The notes under the pieces were generated by a model. That model saw only the letters and a program-made list of their open reading frames with translations, did not search any database and had not been told where the DNA came from. A DNA stretch of 25,728 nt, taken from assembly GCA_036395835.1 (NCBI GenBank), contig DASWCW010000007.1, positions 1 through 25,728 of the forward strand. The letters are read 5' to 3'. This document shows positions 1-8,541 of this stretch, piece by piece. Made by a program: the position numbers and the translations under genes. The stretch's first letter is position 1; every line of letters starts with the position of its first letter. Source of the stretch: AP-16 sp036395835 (GTDB taxonomy: Bacteria > Pseudomonadota > Alphaproteobacteria > Rhizobiales > Xanthobacteraceae).

Positions 1-9
1 CCGATCAGC

Positions 10-1257
10 GTGCTCGCATCGCCGAGATCTTTCCTGCCCAGCGCGTTCCTTGCGCTCGCGTTGGGCCTCGCATTCACGGCCGGCGCATTCGCCCAGGCCA
101 AGGCACCCGCGGCCAAGGCACCGGCCGCCAAGGCACCGGCTGCGAAGAAGGAGGAAGGTTTCCAGGTCGCATCGCCGTTCGCCATGCTGATCGACGCCGA
201 CAGCGGGACCGTGCTCTACGAGAAGAACGCCGACCAGCTGATGTTTCCGTCGAGCATGGCGAAGCTGATGACCGCCGAGTTCGTGTTCTACCAGGTCAAG
301 GAAGGCGGCCTCGATCCCAATGAGGAATTCGTCATCAGCGAGAACGCCTGGCGGAGGGGAGGGGCCCCTTCGCACGGCTCCTCGATGTTTGCCGCGATCC
401 ACAGCAAAGTGAAGGTGATGGATCTCCTCAAGGGCGAGATCATCCAGTCGGGCAACGATGCCTGTATCGCGCTTGCCGAGGGCATCGCCGGGAGCGAGGC
501 GAGATTTGCGGAGATGCTCAATGCGCGGGCGCGGGAGATCGGCCTGACGCAATCGAACTTCACCAACTCGACGGGACTGCCCGATCCCAATCTGAAGGTG
601 ACCGCGCGCGAGCTCGCCAAATTGGCGCAGCACATCATCAAGACTTATCCGGATTTCTATTCGCTGTTCGGCGAGCGCGAATTCACCTGGAACAAGATCC
701 GCCAGCAGAACCGCAATCCGCTGCTCGCCATGGGCATCGGAGCCGACGGGCTCAAGACCGGGTTCACCCGGGAAGCCGGATATGGCTTGGTCGGATCCGC
801 GGTGCAGCATGGGCTGCGCCTGATCGTGGTGATCAACGGTGCCAAGACCCCGAAGGAGCGCGGCGACGAGGCGCGCAAGCTGCTGGATTGGGGCTTCCGC
901 GGCTTCGAATCGCGGCCGCTGTTCGCCGAGGGTCAGATCATCGGCGACGCCAAGGTCTACGGCGGCGGCGCCGGCCGCGTGCCGCTCATTGCCGGCCAGG
1001 CCGTCAGCCTGCTGGTGCCGCGCAACTCCGGCGAAAGGATCGTCGCCCGCGTGGTCTATACCGGACCGATCCCGGCGCCGATCCAGCAAGACCAGGCGAT
1101 CGGAACCCTGAAGGTGTCGCGCGGCGAGCATGTGGTCCTCGAGGTTCCGCTGCGGGCCGCGGAATCCATCGGCCGCGGCAGCCTGCCGCAACGCGCATTC
1201 GATGCCGCGACCGAGCTCGTGATCAATTGGATCCGGGCCGGCGTCGCGCGGCTGTGA
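10..1257 (+). CDS. dacA: D-alanyl-D-alanine carboxypeptidase (PBP5/6 family, peptidase S11)
   Basis: Penicillin-binding serine peptidase that removes the terminal D-Ala from peptidoglycan pentapeptides in the periplasm. The N-terminus has a positively charged start, a hydrophobic stretch (about residues 8-27) and an AFA-Q type signal peptidase site. The three active-site motifs are present in order: S82-M-A-K85 (SxxK), S147-G-N149 (SxN) and K249-T-G251 (KTG). A PBP5-type C-terminal beta domain follows (about 300-385), then an amphipathic C-terminal helix typical of the membrane anchor. An AKAPA-rich linker lies between signal and catalytic domain. The GTG at 10 is the first visible start. The frame is open to the left edge, so the true start could lie upstream. 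Its stop is 6 bases before tmk, so the two are probably cotranscribed. The family is certain; whether it is the dacA, dacC or dacF paralogue is not. Confidence 0.93.
   Translation: MLASPRSFLPSAFLALALGLAFTAGAFAQAKAPAAKAPAAKAPAAKKEEGFQVASPFAMLIDADSGTVLYEKNADQLMFPSSMAKLMTAEFVFYQVKEGGLDPNEEFVISENAWRRGGAPSHGSSMFAAIHSKVKVMDLLKGEIIQSGNDACIALAEGIAGSEARFAEMLNARAREIGLTQSNFTNSTGLPDPNLKVTARELAKLAQHIIKTYPDFYSLFGEREFTWNKIRQQNRNPLLAMGIGADGLKTGFTREAGYGLVGSAVQHGLRLIVVINGAKTPKERGDEARKLLDWGFRGFESRPLFAEGQIIGDAKVYGGGAGRVPLIAGQAVSLLVPRNSGERIVARVVYTGPIPAPIQQDQAIGTLKVSRGEHVVLEVPLRAAESIGRGSLPQRAFDAATELVINWIRAGVARL
97..141 (+). repeat. Three 15-bp tandem units inside dacA
   Basis: Three consecutive in-frame copies of a 15-base unit (GCCAAGGCACCSGCN) encode AKAPA three times, just after the predicted signal peptide cleavage site. 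The copies differ only at third-position bases of the last codons. Such Ala/Lys/Pro linkers usually act as flexible spacers and change in copy number between strains by slippage; that role is inferred. Confidence 0.8.
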
Positions 1258-1263
1258 GGCGCG

Positions 1264-1932
1264 ATGCGCGGACGCTTCATCAGCTTCGAAGGCGGCGAGG
1301 GCAGCGGCAAGTCCACGCAGGCCAAGCTGCTCGCCGAGCGGCTGCGGCCGTTCGGCCTCGGCGTCATACTCACTCGCGAGCCCGGCGGCTCGACCGGCGC
1401 GGAAGCCGTCCGCCACGTCCTGCTCTCCGGCGCCGCCAAGCCGCTGGGCGCGCACGCGGAGGCGATCCTGTTCGCGGCGGCGCGCGACGACCACGTGCGC
1501 CAAACCATCCGGCCCGCGCTCGATGTCGGCAAATGGGTCATCAGCGACCGCTTTGCGGATTCCACCCGCATCTACCAGGGCACTTTGGGCAATGTCGATG
1601 CCCGGCTGATTGCCAGACTCGAGCACATCACCATCGGCGACACGCGTCCGGATCTCACGATCATTCTCGACGTTCCTGTTGAAGTCGGGCTGCAGCGCGC
1701 GTCTTGGCGCCGGGGCGAGAGCGCGGGCGATCGCTTCGAGGCGGAGGACCGCGATTTTCACCAGAAGCTGCGGGAGGCGTATCTCGAGCTCGCCGAGCGC
1801 GACCCGGAGCGCTGCATTTTGATGGACGGGTCTGCCGACCCGGCCACCATCGCCAACGCGATCTGGGCCGTGGTCAATGAGCGCCTGCGTCCCGCCGAGG
1901 CGCCCCTGCATCTGGAGGACGTGGCGCCGTGA
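1264..1932 (+). CDS. tmk: Thymidylate kinase
   Basis: Phosphorylates dTMP to dTDP with ATP, an essential step of dTTP synthesis in the cytoplasm. The 222-residue protein has a P-loop near the N-terminus (GGEGSGKS, residues 10-17) and the DRFADST...YQG region of the family, where the Asp-Arg pair contacts the nucleotide. The arginine-containing stretch RRGESAGDRF lies in the LID region. The length is normal for bacterial Tmk. The ATG at 1264 is preceded by GAGG overlapping the dacA stop. The last bases overlap the GTG of holB (GTGA), which suggests translational coupling. The tmk-holB pairing is conserved in many bacteria and puts dTTP supply next to a replication clamp-loader subunit. Confidence 0.97.
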   Translation: MRGRFISFEGGEGSGKSTQAKLLAERLRPFGLGVILTREPGGSTGAEAVRHVLLSGAAKPLGAHAEAILFAAARDDHVRQTIRPALDVGKWVISDRFADSTRIYQGTLGNVDARLIARLEHITIGDTRPDLTIILDVPVEVGLQRASWRRGESAGDRFEAEDRDFHQKLREAYLELAERDPERCILMDGSADPATIANAIWAVVNERLRPAEAPLHLEDVAP

Positions 1933-2960
1933 GCGATGCGGACGCGCCGGAGCCGCCGCATCCGCGCGAGACGACGGCGTGGTTCGGCCATGCGGAAGCC
2001 GAGCGCAAATTGCTCGACGCGTTCCGCAGCGGCCGCATTCCCCATGCGTGGCTGATCGGCGGACCTTCCGGCGTCGGCAAGGCGACGCTCGCCTATCGCA
2101 TGGCGCGTTTCGTCTTCGCCAATCCCGATCCGGCTGCGCCCGCGGTGCAGACGGCGCGCTCGCTCGCAGTTGCGCCCGACCATCGGGCGGCGCGCCGCGT
2201 CGCCGCGCAGTCGCACACCGACCTTCTCGTGCTGGAACGCACCCCGGGTCCGACCGGCGCGCTGCGCACCGTGATCACGGTCGACGAGGTTCGCCGTACG
2301 GTCAGCTTTTTCGGCTCGACGGCAGGCGAGGGGGGATGGCGGGTCTGCGTCGTCGATACCGCCGACGAGCTGCAGCACCCGCAAGCCTCGAACGCCCTGC
2401 TCAAAGTGCTGGAGGAGCCGCCGGCGCGTGCGTTGCTCCTGATCGCGAGCCATGCTCCCGGACGCCTGCTCGCGACCATTCGCTCGCGCTGCCGCCGGCT
2501 CATGCTCCGCCCGCTCGACGAGGCGGACGTCGCACGCGCCGCCGCTGCGGCGCTGGAGCGTCCCGAGGACGACGCTGCGATCCGCGAAGCGGCGCGCGCC
2601 GCCCAGGGCAGCGTGGGGCGCGCCATCACGCTATTGGGCGGCCGCGCGCTTGCCGTGCGGGAGCGGGTGGTCGATCTGCTCGGCCGGCTCCCCGCGCTCG
2701 ACCCGCTGGCCATGCACGCGCTCGGCGACGCGCTCGGGCGCGGCGACAGTGCCGCATTCGAAGCCTGCCTCGACGCGATGCGCGACTGGCTCAGCGGCCG
2801 GCTGTCGATCGAGCCCAAAAGCCCGGCGCGCCTTGCACGGGTTGCGGAGGTATGGGAAAAGCTCAACCGCGCCGCCGGCGAGGTCGAAGAGCTCAATCTC
2901 GAGCGAAAGCCGCTGGTTTTCGCCGCATTCGGCCTGCTCGCCGAAGCCGCGCGCGGCTGA
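1929..2960 (+). CDS. holB: DNA polymerase III subunit delta' (clamp loader)
   Basis: Clamp-loader AAA+ subunit that helps load the beta sliding clamp. A Walker-A-like GPSGVGKAT lies at residues 45-53, then a Walker-B-like VVDTADEL, the LLKVLEEPP stretch typical of delta'/tau subunits, and the SRC motif in TIRSRCRRL. The cysteine cluster of the zinc module found in many delta'/gamma subunits is absent: the corresponding region (about 80-105) has no Cys. The 343-residue length fits alphaproteobacterial HolB. The GTG start at 1929 is chosen because it overlaps the tmk stop as GTGA and has GGAGG at 1914-1918. It ends 32 bases before the metG ATG. Confidence 0.93.
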   Translation: MSDADAPEPPHPRETTAWFGHAEAERKLLDAFRSGRIPHAWLIGGPSGVGKATLAYRMARFVFANPDPAAPAVQTARSLAVAPDHRAARRVAAQSHTDLLVLERTPGPTGALRTVITVDEVRRTVSFFGSTAGEGGWRVCVVDTADELQHPQASNALLKVLEEPPARALLLIASHAPGRLLATIRSRCRRLMLRPLDEADVARAAAAALERPEDDAAIREAARAAQGSVGRAITLLGGRALAVRERVVDLLGRLPALDPLAMHALGDALGRGDSAAFEACLDAMRDWLSGRLSIEPKSPARLARVAEVWEKLNRAAGEVEELNLERKPLVFAAFGLLAEAARG

Positions 2961-2992
2961 TCCAGCCACATTACGCTGACGAGCTTCTCGCG

Positions 2993-4534
2993 ATGGCGAC
3001 CAAGCCCCGCTATTTCCTCACGACCGCCATCGCCTATCCCAACGGGCCCCCGCACATCGGCCACGCCTACGAGGCGATCGCGACCGACGCGATCGCCCGC
3101 TTCATGCGGCTCGACGGCTACGACGTGTTCTTTCTGACCGGAACCGACGAGCACGGCCAGAAAATGCAGCAGACCGCTGCGAAGGAAGGGATTTCCCCGC
3201 GCGAACTCACCAATCGCACCGTGCCGCAGTTCCGCGCCATGGTCGAACGGCTCGAGTGCAGCAACGACGATTTCATCCGCACGACCGAGCCGCGGCATTA
3301 TCGCGCTTCGCAGGCGATCTGGGAGCGGATGGCGAAGAACGGCGACATCTATCTTTCCAAATACACCGGCTGGTACTCGGTCCGCGACGAGGCGTACTAC
3401 GGCGAGGCCGAGATCACGGTTGGACCCGACGGCGAGCGGCGCGGCCCAACCGGCTCGCCGATCGAATGGGTGGAGGAGGAGAGTTATTTCTTCCGACTCT
3501 CCGCCTATCAGGACAAGCTGCTCGATCTCTACCGGAATCATCCGGATTTCGTCCTGCCGGAGACCCGCATGAACGAGGTCATAAGCTTCGTCAAAGGCGG
3601 TCTGCAGGATCTTTCGGTATCGCGTACCACTTTCGACTGGGGCGTTCCGGTGCCCGGCGACCCCAAGCATGTGATGTACGTATGGGTCGATGCGCTGACG
3701 AACTACATCACCGGTGTCGGCTTTCCCGACACGCAGAGCAAATCATTTCGCTGCTATTGGCCGGCCGACCTGCACGTCATCGGCAAGGACATCCTGCGTT
3801 TCCACGCGATCTATTGGCCGGCGTTCCTGATGTCGGCGGGTCTCGCGCTGCCACGGCGCGTCTTCAGCCACGGTTTTCTGTTCAACCGCGGTGAGAAGAT
3901 GTCGAAATCGGTCGGCAACGTCATCGACCCATTCGCGCTGGCCGATGCGTATGGTGTCGATCCGCTGCGGTATTTTTTCCTGCGAGAAGTGCCGTTCGGG
4001 CAGGACGGCAACTACAGCCACGAGGCGATCGTCAACCGCATCAACGCCGATCTCGCCAACGATCTCGGCAATCTCGCGCAGCGCTCGCTGTCGATGATCG
4101 CCCGGAACTGCGGCGGCGTGCTGCCGCGACCGGAAACATTCAGCGCCGCGGATGAGGCGATCCTCGCCGCCGCCGACGCGATGATTTCCGCCGCGCGGCG
4201 CGCCATGGAAACCCAGCAGCTGCACCAGGTGCTCAACACGATCTGGAGCGTGGTTGCCGATGCGAACCGCTATTTCGCCGGCGAGGCGCCCTGGGCGCTC
4301 GCCAAGACCGACCCGCCGCGCATGGGAAACGTGCTGTTCGTCACCGCCGAAGTGCTGCGCCAGATTTCGATCCTGATCCAGCCGTTCATGCCGGCGTCGG
4401 CCGCAAAGCTGCTCGATCTGCTCGCGGTGAACGAGCGCGATTTCGCTGCGCTCGGCGCCGCGCACCGGATCGCGGCCGGGACGAAGCTGCCGCCGCCGAG
4501 CCCGGTGTTCCCGCGCTATCAGGAACCCGCGTGA
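2993..4534 (+). CDS. metG: Methionyl-tRNA synthetase, class I, short zinc-less type
   Basis: Charges tRNA(Met) with methionine. The product is 513 residues from the ATG at 2993. The HIGH motif is at 21-24, directly after the YPNGPP signature, and KMSKS is at 302-306. The connective peptide keeps the WYSVRDEAYY...EWVEEESYFFRL framework but lacks the Cys pairs that bind zinc in E. coli MetG. There is no C-terminal tRNA-binding/dimerisation domain, which is usual in this group. The reading frame is open far upstream across holB, but the upstream part has no resemblance to MetG, so the start is set at MATKPRYF, which aligns with family N-termini. tatD follows after 3 bases. Confidence 0.96.
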   Translation: MATKPRYFLTTAIAYPNGPPHIGHAYEAIATDAIARFMRLDGYDVFFLTGTDEHGQKMQQTAAKEGISPRELTNRTVPQFRAMVERLECSNDDFIRTTEPRHYRASQAIWERMAKNGDIYLSKYTGWYSVRDEAYYGEAEITVGPDGERRGPTGSPIEWVEEESYFFRLSAYQDKLLDLYRNHPDFVLPETRMNEVISFVKGGLQDLSVSRTTFDWGVPVPGDPKHVMYVWVDALTNYITGVGFPDTQSKSFRCYWPADLHVIGKDILRFHAIYWPAFLMSAGLALPRRVFSHGFLFNRGEKMSKSVGNVIDPFALADAYGVDPLRYFFLREVPFGQDGNYSHEAIVNRINADLANDLGNLAQRSLSMIARNCGGVLPRPETFSAADEAILAAADAMISAARRAMETQQLHQVLNTIWSVVADANRYFAGEAPWALAKTDPPRMGNVLFVTAEVLRQISILIQPFMPASAAKLLDLLAVNERDFAALGAAHRIAAGTKLPPPSPVFPRYQEPA

Positions 4535-4537
4535 GCC

Positions 4538-5332
4538 ATGCTGGTCGACAGCCATTGCCATCTCGATTTCCCGGATTTCGCCGCCGAGATCGATGCGGTG
4601 GTTGCTCGGGCGCAAGCCGCGGGTTTGGCGAAAATTGTAACGATCTCGACCCGCGTGCGCCGTCACGGCGAGGTGCTGGCCATCGCCGAGCGTTTCGAGA
4701 ACGTGTTCTGCTCGGTCGGGACGCATCCGCATTATGCCCATGAGGAGCTCGATGTGACGGCGGGCGATCTCGCCGAAAAAACGCGGCATCCCAAGGTGGT
4801 CGGGATCGGCGAGGTGGGGCTCGATTATCATTACGACAACAGCCCGCGCGAAGCGCAGGAGCGCGGATTGCGAACTCATATCGCCGCGGCGCGCACGACC
4901 GGATTGCCGCTGATCATCCATTGCCGCGATGCCGACGCCGACATGGCGCGCATCCTGACCGAAGAGATGCAGCAGGGCGCATTCCCGGCCGTGCTGCATT
5001 GCTTCACCGGCGGCCGCGATCTCGCGCGCACCGGTGTCGAGCTCGGCATGTACGTGTCGTTCTCCGGGATCCTGACGTTCAAGAAATCCGACGCGCTGCG
5101 CTCGATCGCAGCCGAGCTGCCCGCCGACCGCATCCTGGTCGAGACCGATGCGCCCTATCTCGCGCCGCAGCCCTGGCGCGGCAAGCGCAACGAGCCGGCC
5201 TATGTGGTCGAGACCGCCCGTGTGCTGGCGCAATGCCGCGGCGTCGACGCCGGCGAGATCGCCCGGCAGACCACCGAGAATTTCTTTCGATTGTTTGCCA
5301 AAGTTCCCCGCACCGCCACCGTTGCGGCATGA
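4538..5332 (+). CDS. tatD: TatD family metal-dependent hydrolase (deoxyribonuclease-like)
   Basis: TIM-barrel amidohydrolase-superfamily protein; E. coli TatD is a 3'-5' exonuclease on DNA and RNA. The 264-residue product shows the expected metal ligands: H6 and H8 in the N-terminal SHCHLD, E92 in GIGEVGLD, H128 in IIHCRD, H154 in LHCFTGG and D204 in ETDAPYLAP. The ATG is 3 bases after the metG stop. The stop overlaps the next ATG as ATGA. The metG-tatD-MBL order is common in Alphaproteobacteria. The exact physiological substrate cannot be told from sequence. Confidence 0.94.
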   Translation: MLVDSHCHLDFPDFAAEIDAVVARAQAAGLAKIVTISTRVRRHGEVLAIAERFENVFCSVGTHPHYAHEELDVTAGDLAEKTRHPKVVGIGEVGLDYHYDNSPREAQERGLRTHIAAARTTGLPLIIHCRDADADMARILTEEMQQGAFPAVLHCFTGGRDLARTGVELGMYVSFSGILTFKKSDALRSIAAELPADRILVETDAPYLAPQPWRGKRNEPAYVVETARVLAQCRGVDAGEIARQTTENFFRLFAKVPRTATVAA

Positions 5333-6144
5333 GTCTCACGTTCACCATTCTCGGCTGCAGCTCGTCGACCGGCGTGCCGCGGGTGGCGCTCGGCTGGGGA
5401 GCCTGCGACCCGAACAATCCGAAAAATCGCCGCCGGCGCTGCTCGCTGCTGGTCGAGCGCACCGACGAGGCCGGCAGGCACACGGCGGTGCTCGTCGACA
5501 CCTCGCCGGATCTGCGCGAGCAATTGCTCGACGCGCAGGTCGATTGGCTGGACGCGGTGCTGTTCACCCATGCCCATGCCGATCACATCCACGGCATCGA
5601 CGACCTGCGGCTGCTCGCGCTCTCCAAGCGCCGGCGCGTCGACGTCTACGCCGATGCGCCGACCATGAAGACCTTGCGCGCCCGGTTCGACTATTGCTTC
5701 GAGACGCCGCCCGGCAGCGAATATCCGCCGATCGTCACCGCGCATCGGCTCGAGCCTAAGCGCGCGCTCACGATCGACGGCGCCGGCGGCCCGATCGTCG
5801 TGACGCCGTTCGTCCAGACCCACGGCGACATGCACTCGATCGGGTTCCGGTTCGGCGATCTCGCATATTCCTGCGACCTCAACGGCATCGTGCCGGACAG
5901 CTTGCCGGTGCTGCGCGATCTCGAAGTGTGGATCCTCGACGCGCTGCGCTATGCGCCGCATCCCAGTCATTTTTCGGTCGAGGATGCGCTCGCGTGGATC
6001 GAGCGGATCCGCCCCAGGCGCGCCATCCTGACCAACCTGCATTCCGACATCGACTACGAGACGCTCCGCGGCCAGCTTCCGGAGAACGTCGAGCCGGCCT
6101 ATGACGGCATGAAGATCAGCCTGGCCGCCGAAACCTTTCGATGA
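5329..6144 (+). CDS. Metallo-beta-lactamase-fold hydrolase, PhnP-like
   Basis: A 271-residue hydrolase of the metallo-beta-lactamase superfamily. The metal-binding HxHxDH is seen as H81-A-H83-A-D85-H86 in FTHAHADHIHG. Further ligands are probably the His in QTHGDMHS, the Asp in YSCDLNG and a late His in TNLHSDIDYE. The closest recognisable group is PhnP (phosphoribosyl 1,2-cyclic phosphate phosphodiesterase), but no phn genes are nearby, so the substrate stays open. The start overlaps the tatD stop (ATGA), implying coupling. It is the last gene of the tight dacA-to-MBL series; 124 bases follow before mazG. Confidence 0.88.
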   Translation: MSLTFTILGCSSSTGVPRVALGWGACDPNNPKNRRRRCSLLVERTDEAGRHTAVLVDTSPDLREQLLDAQVDWLDAVLFTHAHADHIHGIDDLRLLALSKRRRVDVYADAPTMKTLRARFDYCFETPPGSEYPPIVTAHRLEPKRALTIDGAGGPIVVTPFVQTHGDMHSIGFRFGDLAYSCDLNGIVPDSLPVLRDLEVWILDALRYAPHPSHFSVEDALAWIERIRPRRAILTNLHSDIDYETLRGQLPENVEPAYDGMKISLAAETFR

Positions 6145-6203
6145 GTACGGCCGGGGCCGGATACAGGCGGAACCAGCGGCGAATGCCCGGGAGTATATGG
6201 ATG

Positions 6204-6226
6204 TTCCATAATATCTCTTATGCGAA
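6204..6226. promoter_or_regulatory. AT-rich imperfect inverted repeat upstream of mazG
   Basis: TTCCATAA (6204-6211) and TTATGCGAA (6218-6226) form an inverted repeat with one extra base in the right arm and a 6-base spacer (TATCTC). It is clearly AT-rich against GC-rich surroundings and lies about 43 bases before the mazG start. This makes it a candidate operator or promoter core. No regulator can be named. Confidence 0.4.
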
Positions 6227-6268
6227 TCACTGCTATCGAGGCCCAACGGCAGGGTCGGTGACGCCGCC

Positions 6269-7096
6269 ATGAATCCCTCCCGCGACATCGCGCGCCTCAT
6301 CGAGCTGATGGCGGCGCTGCGCACGCCCGGCAGCGGCTGCCCGTGGGACCTCGAACAGAATTTCGCGACCATCGCGCCGTACACCATCGAGGAAGCCTAC
6401 GAGGTTGCCGACGCGATCGCGCGCGGCGATCTCGAGGATCTGCGCGACGAGCTCGGGGATCTGCTGCTCCAGGTTGCCTTCCACGCGCGCATGGCCGAGG
6501 AGACGGGTGCGTTCGATTTCGGCGACGTCGTCCATGCCATCACGGCGAAGCTCCTGCGCCGCCATCCGCACGTGTTCGGCGATGCCGGCGCCCTGCCCGT
6601 GGCCGCCGTCAACGAGCTGTGGGAGCGCATCAAGGCCGAGGAGAAGCACGCGCGCGCCGAGCGCCGCAAACGCGCCGGCCGGCATCAGGCCGACACGCTC
6701 GCGGGCGTTCCGACCGGCCTGCCGGCGCTCGCCCGCGCGCTCAAGCTGCAGGAGAAAGCCGGAAGCGTCGGCTTCGACTGGAACGATGCGCGCGCCGTGC
6801 TCGCGAAAATCCGCGAGGAAGCCGACGAGATCGAGAGCGCGCTCGCCCTCGGCCAGCCGGACCGCGCCCGCCTGGCCGAAGAGGTCGGCGATCTCTTGTT
6901 CGCCGTCGTCAATCTCGCGCGCCATGTCGGGGCCGATCCGGAGATGGCGCTGCGCGCGACCAACGCCAAGTTCGAGCGCCGCTTCGCCGCGATCGAGCGC
7001 GCGCTCGCCGCGCGCGGCAAGTCTCCGGAGCAATCGACGTTAACCGAGATGGACGCGCTGTGGGACGCCGCCAAGGCCGCGGAGCGTGGGGAATAG
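6269..7096 (+). CDS. mazG: Nucleoside triphosphate pyrophosphohydrolase MazG
   Basis: Hydrolyses NTPs/dNTPs to NMP and pyrophosphate; in E. coli it cleans the nucleotide pool and lowers ppGpp. Two MazG domains are visible in 275 residues. The first has the ExxE...ExxD metal-binding set (E42, E45, E61, D64) after the CPWDLEQ signature. The second repeats it as EEADEIE...EEVGDLLFAVVN. The length is normal. The ATG at 6269 is taken because it gives the family N-terminus (ARLIELMAALR). It is separated from the operon before it, so it probably has its own promoter. It converges with hflX across 41 bases without an obvious terminator. Confidence 0.95.
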   Translation: MNPSRDIARLIELMAALRTPGSGCPWDLEQNFATIAPYTIEEAYEVADAIARGDLEDLRDELGDLLLQVAFHARMAEETGAFDFGDVVHAITAKLLRRHPHVFGDAGALPVAAVNELWERIKAEEKHARAERRKRAGRHQADTLAGVPTGLPALARALKLQEKAGSVGFDWNDARAVLAKIREEADEIESALALGQPDRARLAEEVGDLLFAVVNLARHVGADPEMALRATNAKFERRFAAIERALAARGKSPEQSTLTEMDALWDAAKAAERGE

Positions 7097-7137
7097 TTGT
7101 TACGGTCCCCGGACATGAGGCAGAGTTAACACGCGTG

Positions 7138-8541
7138 TCACGAACGCGCGCGCGTTGTTGTAGCGTGGGGCGTCGCGGCAACCTCGAATTTCCGCTGCAC
7201 GATCTCCACCTTCTGCGGGTCGACGCGCACGCTGAACGCGATCCGGCCGTCATCGCGGATCGATTTCCCCAGCACCTGCGCGTGACGATAGAGCCAGCTC
7301 ATTGCGGCCCCGTCCGCCGGATCGAGCACGAGATCGAATATTTGGCGATGCGCCGCGACCCGCGCCGCGATGGCCGCGAGCAGGGCATCGATCCCCTCCC
7401 CCGTCGCGGCGGATACCAGGACGGGCCGGCTCTCCGCGCTTGTTCGCTCCGCCAGATTGACGATCTCGATCCGCCGCTCCGGGTCGAGAAGATCGATCTT
7501 GTTCCACGCTTCCACCAGCCGTCCGTGGTCGTTCGGATCGATGTCGAGCTCGCGCAGCACCTGCTCGACGTCCTTGGCCTGCGCGTCGGCCTCGCCGTGA
7601 GCAACGTCGCGCACGTGGAGAATGACGTCGGCTTCCATCACTTCCTCGAGCGTCGCCCGGAACGCCGCGATCAACGTGGTGGGAAGCTCGGAGATGAACC
7701 CGACCGTATCGGACACGATTGCCTTGATGCCCTGCGGCAGCGCCACGGCGCGCAAGGTCGGATCGAGCGTCGCGAACGGCATGTCGGCCTCGAGCACGTT
7801 CGCGCGCGTGAGCCGGTTGAACAAGGTCGACTTGCCCGCATTGGTGTATCCGACCAGTGCTACGATCGGATAAGGCACACGTTTCCGGCTGGCGCGATGC
7901 AGGCGCCGCGTGCGCTTGACGCGTTCGAGCTCGGCTTCGATCCGCGCGATCCGCTCCTCGATGATGCGCCGGTCGGCCTCGAGCTGGGTCTCGCCGGGAC
8001 CACCCAAAAAGCCGAAGCCGCCGCGCTGGCGCTCGAGATGGGTCCACGAGCGCACCAGCCGGCTCTTCTGGTAGCTCAGATGCGCGTGCTCGACCTGCAG
8101 CGCCCCTTCGCGCGTATGGGCGCGCTCCCCGAAAATCTCCAGGATCAGCCCGGTGCGGTCGAGCACCTTGGCGTTCCAGGCCTTCTCGAGATTGCGCTGC
8201 TGCACCGGAGAGACCGCGCAGTCCATGACGACGAGATCGACGTCCAGGCTCTTGGCGATCCCGGCGATCTCCTCGACCTTGCCCTTGCCCAGGTAGGTCG
8301 CGGGCCGAATTTGGCCGACCGGCACCAGCCCGGCCTGCACCACCCTGAGATCGATCGCGCGGGCGAGACCCACGGCTTCGTCAAGCCGCGCCGCGGGCGG
8401 ACGCTCTCCCGGGTGCGGGCCCGACCTGCCGCGATCCGCGACCCGCCGGCGCAGATACGGACCGACGACCATCGCGCGCCCGCTCCCCGGGCCTGCGGCC
8501 CGGATCAGGCGGTTGCGGCTGTCGCGGCGACGCGGCTCCAA
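7138..8541 (-). CDS. hflX: Ribosome-associated GTPase HflX
   Basis: Translation-factor-class GTPase that binds the 50S subunit and splits or rescues stalled ribosomes. The 467-residue product has the HflX N-terminal domain with PATYLGKGKVEEI (about 80-92), the glycine-rich linker RRGGFGFLGGPGETQLE, and the G domain with G1 GYTNAGKS (231-238), G3 DTVG (278-281) and G4 NKID (347-350). The start is set at a TTG at 8541, immediately after the hfq stop, since it gives a complete N-terminus. The next ATG in frame would remove about 23 residues (it starts at MVVGPYL), so the TTG is probable, not proven. It forms a unit with hfq, as in most proteobacteria. Confidence 0.94.
   Translation of the reverse strand: MEPRRRDSRNRLIRAAGPGSGRAMVVGPYLRRRVADRGRSGPHPGERPPAARLDEAVGLARAIDLRVVQAGLVPVGQIRPATYLGKGKVEEIAGIAKSLDVDLVVMDCAVSPVQQRNLEKAWNAKVLDRTGLILEIFGERAHTREGALQVEHAHLSYQKSRLVRSWTHLERQRGGFGFLGGPGETQLEADRRIIEERIARIEAELERVKRTRRLHRASRKRVPYPIVALVGYTNAGKSTLFNRLTRANVLEADMPFATLDPTLRAVALPQGIKAIVSDTVGFISELPTTLIAAFRATLEEVMEADVILHVRDVAHGEADAQAKDVEQVLRELDIDPNDHGRLVEAWNKIDLLDPERRIEIVNLAERTSAESRPVLVSAATGEGIDALLAAIAARVAAHRQIFDLVLDPADGAAMSWLYRHAQVLGKSIRDDGRIAFSVRVDPQKVEIVQRKFEVAATPHATTTRARS

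Noticed and set aside
1877..2992. In-frame upstream extension of metG through holB
   Set aside because: The added part is in a different frame from holB and is Arg/Ala/Gly-rich. The MetG family N-terminus begins at the ATG at 2993.
3743..5233. 496-codon minus-strand frame opposite metG and tatD
   Set aside because: Antisense to two certain genes; the sequence is shadow-like and no start or ribosome site is convincing.
7097..7137. Terminator between convergent mazG and hflX
   Set aside because: No stem-loop with a T-run was found in the 41-base gap.
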